Positions 56,740 to 64,000 of a stretch of 64,000 nucleotides of DNA are shown here, one piece after another. Both the position numbers and the translations under genes were made by a program. The DNA is from Rhodanobacter sp. ANJX3 (lineage in GTDB: Bacteria; Pseudomonadota; Gammaproteobacteria; Xanthomonadales; Rhodanobacteraceae). The notes below the pieces were generated by a model. That model was not told the origin of the DNA. It did not search any database and saw only the letters and a program-made list of their open reading frames with translations. The stretch covers positions 186,001 through 250,000 of the forward strand of contig NZ_JACHCM010000006.1 in the NCBI RefSeq assembly GCF_014200755.1. The letters are read 5' to 3'. Positions within the stretch are counted from its first letter, which is position 1. The number at the start of each line of letters is the position of its first letter.

Positions 56740-58137
56740 ATGCCGCAGGGCCTCATCGCCAAACTTTTTTTCTCCGTTCTTTTGGTGACCGCGTTCATCG
56801 TGATTGCCATGGGCTTCGCTGCACGCGTCACATTCAATCAAGGCTTTCTCGGCTATCTGAGCAAGCAGGAAGAAATTCGCCTGAAGGAAACGGTGCCCCT
56901 GCTTGCCGATGCCTATCGCGCGCATGGCAGCTGGCGGTTTATCCGCGATGATCCGCAGAACTGGATGGTGCTGATGCGTCCAGCCAACTTGCCCGATCAT
57001 CCGACGGCGGAGGATGTTGAACGTACCGCCCTTTCAGTCTCTGATCTGACCGGCACACCGATGCGCTTCACCTTGCTCGACGCGCAGCAGCGATACGTTT
57101 TTGGTAATCCAAAAACAGGCCTGGGCGCACCAAAATTACCTATTGTTGTGGATGGCAGAACGGTCGGCTGGCTGAGGATGCTGCCGTTCCAGCGAGTGAT
57201 CGAAGCCGGTGACCTGGCCTTTCAACAGAGCCAGCACCGGGGATTTTTCATCATTGGCGTCTGTGCGCTGTTGCTGGCTGCATTACTCACGATTGTCGTG
57301 GCGCGATCGCTGCTTAGTCCGATAAGTCAACTGAAGCGCGCGACGGACGCTGTAGCCATTGGCGACTACACGATTCGTGTGCACGAAAACACCCGTGACG
57401 AACTTGGCCAGCTCGCCAAGAACTTCAATCTCATGGCGCTTGTGCTGGAAAGCAATGAAAAAATGCGCCGGGAATTTGTCGCCGACGTTTCGCATGAACT
57501 GCGCACACCGCTTGCCGTGATGCATGCCGAATTTGAAGTGCTGGAAGACGGCATACGGCCCATCGACATAGCCGCCATACAATCGCTCAAGGTTGAAGCG
57601 ACGCACCTGAGCAAACTCGTGGAAGATCTTTATCAGCTTTCGCTGGCGGATATCGGCGCATTGATTTATCGCAAAAGCGAGGTGGACATCACGGAGCTAC
57701 TTCGAACAACCACAAAGGCCTTCCAGAAACGGCTCATCCAGGCGGACATCACGCTGGAATTAAAGCTTCCACAGTCACCTCTTACCATTGATGCCGACGA
57801 AAAACGGCTGAGACAGCTCTTTGCCAATCTGCTGGAAAACACTATTCGTTACACCCATGCCGGTGGCCGGTTAAGCATCTATTGCATGCAGCTGGAAGAT
57901 CAGGTTGCCATCGACGTCATGGATTCTGCACCCGGCGTCGATGACATAGGGCTGGAGCGACTGTTCGATCGCTTTTATCGCGGCGAATCCTCGCGCAACC
58001 GCGCCAGCGGAGGCGCCGGCCTCGGCTTGCCGATATCGCGCTCCATTGTTGAAGCACACGGCGGCACTATCGAAGCCAGACACTCCAAGCTCGGCGGACT
58101 GTGGCTGGTTATTCGCCTGCCTATCGGGGATGCATGA
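56740..58137 (+). CDS. baeS: BaeS-like sensor histidine kinase
   Basis: A 465-residue inner-membrane kinase with two membrane segments (about 7-30 and 165-188) around a periplasmic sensor. HAMP (RSLLSPISQLKRATDAV), H-box DVSHELRTPLAV (phospho-His about 253), N-box LLENTIRYTHA and G-box GGAGLGLPI follow. BaeS-type kinases sense envelope stress or drugs. It is divergent from the RND operon, as in SmeSR/SmeABC and BaeSR with mdtABC. No good ribosome site precedes the ATG; a hairpin lies just upstream. Codons here look less GC-rich than the core genome. The specific match to BaeS over SmeS is not certain. Confidence 0.82.
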   Translation: MPQGLIAKLFFSVLLVTAFIVIAMGFAARVTFNQGFLGYLSKQEEIRLKETVPLLADAYRAHGSWRFIRDDPQNWMVLMRPANLPDHPTAEDVERTALSVSDLTGTPMRFTLLDAQQRYVFGNPKTGLGAPKLPIVVDGRTVGWLRMLPFQRVIEAGDLAFQQSQHRGFFIIGVCALLLAALLTIVVARSLLSPISQLKRATDAVAIGDYTIRVHENTRDELGQLAKNFNLMALVLESNEKMRREFVADVSHELRTPLAVMHAEFEVLEDGIRPIDIAAIQSLKVEATHLSKLVEDLYQLSLADIGALIYRKSEVDITELLRTTTKAFQKRLIQADITLELKLPQSPLTIDADEKRLRQLFANLLENTIRYTHAGGRLSIYCMQLEDQVAIDVMDSAPGVDDIGLERLFDRFYRGESSRNRASGGAGLGLPISRSIVEAHGGTIEARHSKLGGLWLVIRLPIGDA

Positions 58138-58829
58138 GTATGCAAACGATGCAGGGAACTATCGCGCACGTACTCATCGTCGAGGACGAGGCAAAGCTCG
58201 CCATGGCGATTCGCGACTATCTCAATGCAACCGGCTTTACCACGCAGTGGGTAGCCGACGGTCGTGACGTCATTTCGGCGATCAAGGCCAGCGTGTTCGA
58301 TCTCGTTTTGCTCGACCTGATGCTACCGGGACGCAACGGCTTGGACATCTGCCGTGAACTACGCAGCTTCAGCGATGTTCCGCTCATTATGTTGACGGCG
58401 AGGATCGAGGAGATTGATCGGTTGCTCGGACTGGAAATTGGCGCTGATGACTACATCTGCAAACCTTTCAGCATTCGCGAGCTGGTCGCTCGGGCCAAGG
58501 CCATTTTGCGGCGATCGCGCACGCCGGCCAAGCCATCGTCTATTTTGCAGGTCGACGAGACTACCTATCAGGCGATCTACTACAGCACGCCTGTGCCGCT
58601 GACTTCTATTGAATTTCGCCTGTTGAAAACACTTTCCGATTTTCCCGGGCGCGTTTTTTCACGTGATGGATTACTCGATAGGCTCCACGCCGATCACCGT
58701 ATCGTTACCGATCGGACTGTCGACACCCACATCAAGAACCTGCGCCGAAAGCTGCAACAGGTGGCGCCCGACATGGATCCGATCCGTTCGATCTATGGGG
58801 TTGGCTACAAGTTAGAAATTGACGGATGA
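58134..58829 (+). CDS. baeR: BaeR-like OmpR family response regulator
   Basis: A 231-residue regulator: receiver domain with IVEDE acidic pair, phospho-Asp in VLLDLMLPGRNG (about residue 59) and Lys in DDYICKPFS (about 109). The C-terminal winged helix reads LTSIEFRLLKTLSDFPGRVFSR and ends DRTVDTHIKNLRRKL. The ATG overlaps the kinase stop (ATGA), coupling the pair. It is the likely activator of the adjacent RND operon. Confidence 0.85.
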   Translation: MSMQTMQGTIAHVLIVEDEAKLAMAIRDYLNATGFTTQWVADGRDVISAIKASVFDLVLLDLMLPGRNGLDICRELRSFSDVPLIMLTARIEEIDRLLGLEIGADDYICKPFSIRELVARAKAILRRSRTPAKPSSILQVDETTYQAIYYSTPVPLTSIEFRLLKTLSDFPGRVFSRDGLLDRLHADHRIVTDRTVDTHIKNLRRKLQQVAPDMDPIRSIYGVGYKLEIDG

Positions 58830-58982
58830 CCAAACCGCTGGATCTTCGTGCACCAGGTATTTCCATAAATCTTGCGGACACTGTTGCTTACGCGTTTATG
58901 GGCGAACTGCATGCGCCTACGCGAAAAGCGGCCGTCAAACCTGGCGGCGTTACGTGCCTTAAACTCCCGCGAAAGGAGTGAA

Positions 58983-60354
<1,372 letters not shown>

Positions 60355-60362
<8 letters not shown>

Positions 60363-61362
60363 GTACGCGCTCCAGCGGCAGATACAAAGAGAACACGGTT
60401 TCGCCCGGCCGGCTGACGTAGCGCAGTTCGCCGCCGTGTTCGCGCGCGATCTCTCGGGAAAGGGCCAGGCCCAGGCCACTGCCGTCGGCGCGGCCGGAGA
60501 CCAGCGGTTGGAACAGCGTGTCGCGCAGCGATGCCGGCACGCCCGGGCCGTCGTCGATCACATCGATGCGCAGCGCCATGCGCAGCACCCGGTCGCCCCA
60601 GCGCAGGCCGTGATCGACGCGCGTGCGCAGCGTCAGCGTTTTGGCGCCGGCCTCCTGCGCGTTGCGCGCCAGGTTGAGCAGGATCTGCTGCAGCCGATCG
60701 GCGTCGCCTAGCAGATCCGGCACGCTCGGGTCGTAGTCGTGCTTCAACTGCAGCGGCTGCGCCTGCGCCTGCAGGAGATCGGTGAGCCGCTCCAGCAGAT
60801 GATGGATATTCACCGCACCGAGCTGCGGCGCACCGTCGTGATGCAACAGCCGATTGGCCAGCGCCGCCAGCCGATCGGCCTCGTCGATGATCAAACCGGC
60901 CAGTGACTGCAGATCGCCCGTGCCCACGCGACGCTGCAGCAGCTGGGCCGCACCGCGCAAACCGGCCAGCGGATTCTTCACTTCGTGCGCGAAGCCGCGC
61001 AGCGTCGCCGACAGCGGCGAACCGCTGGCCGCCGGTTCGGCCAGTGCATGTATTTCAAGCAGCAGGCCCGCCTCAAACGGCTGGATAGCGATATCGACCA
61101 GCGTTTCGCGGCCTACGGCGGTAAACAGCGTCAGCCCACGCAGCTGCAGCGGCCGCTGCTGATCCAGCACCCGCGCGGCCAAAGCCAACGATTCAGGCTC
61201 CCGCAGCAACAGCGCCAACGGCTGGCCGACCGCGCTGCGCGGCCCCATCTCGATCCACTCCGCCAGCGCGCGATTGATCCACAGCAGGCGCAGGTCCGCA
61301 TCGACCAACACCAGCCCGGTCCTCATCTGCTCCGCCCATGTCTGCCACGCCGCCTTGTTCAT
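60355..61362 (-). CDS. ntrB: Nitrogen-regulation sensor kinase NtrB
   Basis: A 335-residue cytoplasmic kinase: N-terminal PAS domain (MRTGLVLVDADLRLLWINRAL), H-box GFAHEVKNPLAG (phospho-His about 137), N-box LNLARNAQEAG and G-box GSGLGLALSR. No membrane segment, as usual for NtrB. It controls NtrC phosphorylation through GlnB/GlnK. Start 61362 is the ATG of MNKAAWQ; upstream starts (61449 or 61467) would place the 9-bp inverted repeat and the 13-bp repeats inside coding sequence, so they are less likely. Confidence 0.88.
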
Positions 61363-61398
61363 TGCACCATGATGGGCAATGCGTAGGATTGGTGCAAT
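61361..61398. promoter_or_regulatory. NtrC-like inverted repeat at the ntrB start
   Basis: ATTGCACCA (61361-61369) and TGGTGCAAT (61390-61398) are exact inverted repeats, 20 bp apart; each matches one half of the NtrC consensus GCAC...GTGC. The left arm also pairs imperfectly with TGGGCAA next to it. Autocontrol of ntrBC is inferred. Confidence 0.4.
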
Positions 61399-61794
61399 TG
61401 AGCTGCGCAACGGCGCAACCTCGCAGGGCGCTTGTGGACATAACTCCATAGTTTGTAGGCCGACCACAAACTTTGGAGAACGGGCAGCTTACAAACTATG
61501 GAGTTTGGGCCGCGATAGAGTTACTTCAGGACCGACCTTGCCACGCTAGGGTGGTGCTGGAGTCAGCATTCCGCTGCAAGCCGCAGCGCGCAGCCGCCAT
61601 TTGGATCACCGCCGGCTCCAGGGCCTGGCCGTAACCGTGCAAACCGACCCGCAATGGACCGTCAGCGTTCCGCAAAGCGGTCCATTGGCCAATGATGTCC
61701 GAAGCGTTTACACCGCAGCACTTTGATAGCGATCGATAGGCATACAAGTTGTTTGAAAGGGAATATAAGTCGCTTCGGCCCGCCGGCCAGTCAG
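61363..61794. other. 432-bp gap with repeats upstream of ntrB
   Basis: Besides the NtrC-like half-sites and the 13-bp repeats (61444-61503) I find no supported gene. A 124-codon minus-strand frame (61526-61900) overlaps the LysR end and has no family features. From 61510 the base composition shifts slightly, and the DNA next to the LysR gene may be acquired. Confidence 0.5.
61442..61505. repeat. Three copies of a 13-bp repeat, two forming a 16-bp perfect palindrome
   Basis: AACTCCATAGTTTGTA (61442-61457) is the exact reverse complement of TACAAACTATGGAGTT (61490-61505). Between them ACAAACTTTGGAG (61466-61478) is a direct copy of ACAAACTATGGAG (61491-61503) with one mismatch, 25 bp apart. 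Such clustering suggests operator or iteron-like sites, or a cruciform. Confidence 0.65.
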
Positions 61795-62685
61795 TCAGCC
61801 ATTGAGCCGACCCTGGAAGAACTCGATGAAGACGCGCAGCTTGCGCGGTACATGCACGCGGCTCGGATAGTAGAGATAAAACCCCGGAAACGTCGGCCAC
61901 CAGGGTTTCAGCAGCGGAACGAGGAGGCCGCCTTCAATGTCGTCGCGAACCTGTATCTCGAACGCACACGCAATGCCAGCGCCGGCGCGCACTGCGGCAA
62001 GCAGAATATCGCCGTCATTGGTCACGATCGGACCCGGTACTTCGATATCGAAAGCGCGCCCTTTGTGCATGAATTCCCACCGATATATACCGCCCGCCAG
62101 ACGGACGTTGATGCACCGGTGCGCGCGCAGATCCTCGGGCTTGCGTGGCAGCGGGCTACCCTCGAGATAGCGCGGCGCCGCGACAGTCACGATGGTGTGA
62201 TGGCCGCCAAGAGGCACCGCCACAACGTCCTGCGCCAGATTTTCGCCAAGCCGGATGCCGGCATCGAACCCCCCACCCACCAGTTCGACCAGCGCATTAT
62301 CGCAGTGCAGCTCAACGGTGATATCCGGGAACGTCTCAAGGAACGCGACCAGATGCGGCATCACGAGGATATCGGCGGCAGTGCGCGACAGGTTCAGGCG
62401 CAACAGGCCCGTCGGTTTGTCGCGCCACTCATTCACGCCTTCGATAGCCCCCGCCAGCGCACCCAGCCCCGGCAGCGCTTCCTGCAGGAAACGTCGGCCG
62501 ATTTCGGTTAGACCCATCCGCCGCGTCGAGCGGTCGAGCAGACGCGCGCCGAGTCGGGATTCAAGCGTCCGCAAGGTCTGCGAGAGTGCCGACGGCGATA
62601 CGCCCAGTTCCGTCGCCGCACGCGTAAAACTCCCGTGATGCGCGACCCGCGCGAAGGCGGAAATCGCCGGAAGCAGGTCGGACAT
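61795..62685 (-). CDS. LysR family transcriptional regulator
   Basis: A 296-residue regulator: winged helix (ISAFARVAHHGSFTRAATELGVS, LSQTLRTLESRLGARLLDR) and a periplasmic-binding-protein-like effector domain (about 90-290) with IRLGENLAQDVVAVPLG, typical of the AaeR/DsdC-like LysR group acting on short-chain reductases. Start 62685 is preferred to 62721 because a 17-bp palindrome (62698-62714) would otherwise lie in coding sequence. It is divergent from the SDR gene, which it probably controls. Confidence 0.88.
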   Translation of the reverse strand: MSDLLPAISAFARVAHHGSFTRAATELGVSPSALSQTLRTLESRLGARLLDRSTRRMGLTEIGRRFLQEALPGLGALAGAIEGVNEWRDKPTGLLRLNLSRTAADILVMPHLVAFLETFPDITVELHCDNALVELVGGGFDAGIRLGENLAQDVVAVPLGGHHTIVTVAAPRYLEGSPLPRKPEDLRAHRCINVRLAGGIYRWEFMHKGRAFDIEVPGPIVTNDGDILLAAVRAGAGIACAFEIQVRDDIEGGLLVPLLKPWWPTFPGFYLYYPSRVHVPRKLRVFIEFFQGRLNG

Positions 62686-62697
62686 TCTGGGGTCATT

Positions 62698-62714
62698 ATG
62701 AAGCTTCGCTTCAT
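62698..62714. promoter_or_regulatory. Palindrome between divergent LysR and SDR genes
   Basis: ATGAAGCTTCGCTTCAT has 7-bp perfect arms around TTC. It lies 13 bp upstream of the LysR start and 80 bp before the SDR start. Likely the LysR binding site. Confidence 0.55.
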
Positions 62715-62793
62715 TCTGCATCCCGAAAACCTACGTTAATCTTTGCAATCCCGCAGCCTATCATGTGCCGCCCACTTCCCAGGAGCACCCACC

Positions 62794-63534
62794 ATGAGCA
62801 AGCTGTCAGGCAAAGTCGCCCTCGTCACCGGATCGTCGAAGGGCATTGGCGCAGGCATCGCACTGCGCCTCGCCGCCGATGGCGCAGCCGTCGTCGTGAA
62901 CTATTCGCGCAGCGCCGAAGACGCGCAGATCGTCGTCGATAAAATCGTCGGCGCGGGCGGCAAAGCCGTCGCAGTGAAGGCGAATATCGCGACGCCCGCC
63001 GAGATCCAGCCGCTGATCGACGCCGCCCTCCACGCGTTCGGCCACCTCGATATCCTCGTCAACAACGCGGGCGTCTACAAGATCGATTCGCTCGACACGC
63101 TGTCGGCCGATAGCTTCGACGAACACTTTCATCTCAACGTGCGCGGCTTGCTGCTGACCACGCAAGCGGCTGCGCGGGTGCTGCCGGCGGGCGGGGTCAT
63201 CGTCAATATCAGCTCGGGGCTCGCGAAGAGTCCGTACCCGATGGTGCACGTCTACTGCGCGACCAAAGGCGCCGTGGATACGCTGACGCGCACGCTCGGC
63301 ATGGAACTCGGTCCGCGCAACATTCGCGTCGTGGGGATCGCGCCGGGATTCGTCGCGACCGAAGGAAACGCAGAGTCGTCGAAGGACATGGCAGCGTTCC
63401 TGGTATCGAAAACACCGTTGGGACGAGTCGGTCAGCCGGGCGATATCGCCGCCGCGGTTTCCTACGTCGTCTCCGATGATGCCGGCTGGATCACCGGCTG
63501 CACGATCGACGTCGCGGGCGGGATGGTGTTCTAG
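62794..63534 (+). CDS. Short-chain dehydrogenase/reductase (classical SDR)
   Basis: A 246-residue cytoplasmic NAD(P)H oxidoreductase. The cofactor motif TGSSKGIGAGIA (TGxxxGxG) is at residue 12, NNAG at about 90, the catalytic Ser in NISSG (about 140) and the YCATK motif (Y-x-x-x-K) at about 154. NYSRS after the second strand fits NADP(H). AGGAG lies eight bases before the ATG at 62794. Its stop shares CTAG with that of the TetR-like remnant on the other strand. Substrate unknown; family members reduce ketones or oxo-acyl groups. Confidence 0.92.
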   Translation: MSKLSGKVALVTGSSKGIGAGIALRLAADGAAVVVNYSRSAEDAQIVVDKIVGAGGKAVAVKANIATPAEIQPLIDAALHAFGHLDILVNNAGVYKIDSLDTLSADSFDEHFHLNVRGLLLTTQAAARVLPAGGVIVNISSGLAKSPYPMVHVYCATKGAVDTLTRTLGMELGPRNIRVVGIAPGFVATEGNAESSKDMAAFLVSKTPLGRVGQPGDIAAAVSYVVSDDAGWITGCTIDVAGGMVF

Positions 63535-63710
63535 CGCGGTTTATATGGCATCGCCGCGAGCCGGTCGAGATACGCGCCCAGCATGTCGCCGATCGCCGAC
63601 GCCCAGGCATCGACATCTGCTTTGGGACGCGCCTCCGGCCGGACTTTTCGCCGATGCTCGCGAGCTCCGTCATGATCACGTTCGCTGCGGAAACCCGCTG
63701 CCTCGACGTG
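63531..63710 (-). pseudogene. C-terminal remnant of a TetR-like regulator
   Basis: A minus-strand frame ends at a TAG (63531-63533) overlapping the SDR stop. Its last ~40 codons read RPKADVDAWASAIGDMLGA then YLDRLAAMPYKPR, like TetR-family C-termini. The frame breaks off at a stop about 60 codons up, and a different frame beside it (MNEALSEVTSRQRVSAANV) seems to continue the protein, so a frameshift and loss of the DNA-binding domain are likely. TetR genes often accompany SDR genes. Confidence 0.4.
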
Positions 63711-64000
63711 ACCTCCGACAACGCCTCATTCATGAAGGCGAGCGCGCACGTCCTGACCACCGTCCAATGGCGGATGCATACAGCCCTTCAGCTCGGCCGT
63801 ACGCTGACGCTGCTGTAGCAACACCATTTGTTCGATCATCCCTATCCGGATAGATAACGTATTGACCCAAAAGGATTGCACAGGCTATGGAGTACCAAAA
63901 CGCACGGACTATGGCGTTCTGTCCATTCCTGGGCTCACCGGCAGACCTTAACTGAAGCGTTGCAAGCGACATATATCAGCGTTGAGGGCGGGATTTTTGC
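63711..64000. other. Right-edge stretch without a clear gene
   Basis: No intact gene was recognised. Short frames do not match known families; a minus-strand MIEQMVLLQQRQRTAELKGC segment (about 63730-63845) may be more of the decayed regulator. The rest runs to the window edge with mixed base composition and no visible RNA gene. Confidence 0.4.

Noticed and set aside
61442..61505. BlaI/MecI-type operator
   Set aside because: The half-site spacing does not match the CTACA-N2-TGTAG form, and no blaI-blaR gene pair is beside it.
61526..61900. 124-codon minus-strand frame between ntrB and the LysR gene
   Set aside because: It overlaps the LysR 3' end in another frame and has no recognisable motif.

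Overview
The window looks like chromosomal DNA of a high-GC gammaproteobacterium of the Xanthomonadales/Lysobacterales, most likely Rhodanobacteraceae (Dyella, Luteibacter or Rhodanobacter relatives). This is inferred from GC-rich codon use, the nagQ / nagB-II / nagA arrangement, a zwf-pgl-edd-eda Entner-Doudoroff cluster, an algZ-algR pair, and intergenic repeats of a kind I recall from this order. I saw no rRNA, tRNA, CRISPR array, intact insertion sequence or phage gene.

Layout. 1-2.3 kb: end of an unidentified gene, a small hypothetical protein, an inverted-repeat element, an AraC regulator and another small hypothetical protein. 2.3-7.2 kb: a MarR-controlled tripartite drug-efflux operon (outer-membrane lipoprotein, EmrA, EmrB) with a palindromic operator on its promoter. 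7.3-14.2 kb: a PagL-like lipid A deacylase, a MATE exporter, a Tat-exported multicopper oxidase, a secreted AcpA/phospholipase C-type phosphoesterase and a DUF3617 protein. 14.4-21.2 kb: two tandem paralogous RND pumps without adaptor or outer-membrane partner, sharing a duplicated leader and near-identical 3' ends. 21.4-23.7 kb: a BtuB-type receptor behind a cobalamin riboswitch.

23.7-32.3 kb is a sugar-catabolism block. NagA, NagB-II and the GntR regulator NagQ turn GlcNAc-6-P into fructose-6-P; divergently, zwf, pgl, edd and eda form a full Entner-Doudoroff route to pyruvate and glyceraldehyde-3-P. TGGTAT-type repeats lie on both sides of the nagQ/zwf intergenic region. 32.3-33.7 kb is decaying: a HAD phosphatase gene cut by an in-frame amber codon sits between two inverted copies of an intergenic repeat. 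33.8-39.3 kb holds two divergent S9 serine peptidases and a carboxylesterase; 39.4-42.4 kb holds algZ-algR, a HIT-like protein and a GST-like protein.

42.7-50.8 kb: a short 6-phosphogluconate dehydrogenase, a flavin disulfide reductase whose start overlaps the stop of a GH144-like glucanase, and divergently a 1289-residue GH94 protein. The last two resemble the non-synthase parts of cyclic beta-1,2-glucan synthase and may form an intracellular beta-1,2-glucan breakdown unit. 50.8-58.8 kb: an RND tripartite operon divergent from a BaeSR-like two-component system, an arrangement like SmeABC/SmeSR. 59-61.4 kb: ntrB-ntrC. 61.4-64 kb: a repeat-rich gap, a LysR/SDR divergent pair sharing a palindrome, and a degraded stretch with a TetR-like C-terminal remnant running to the window edge.
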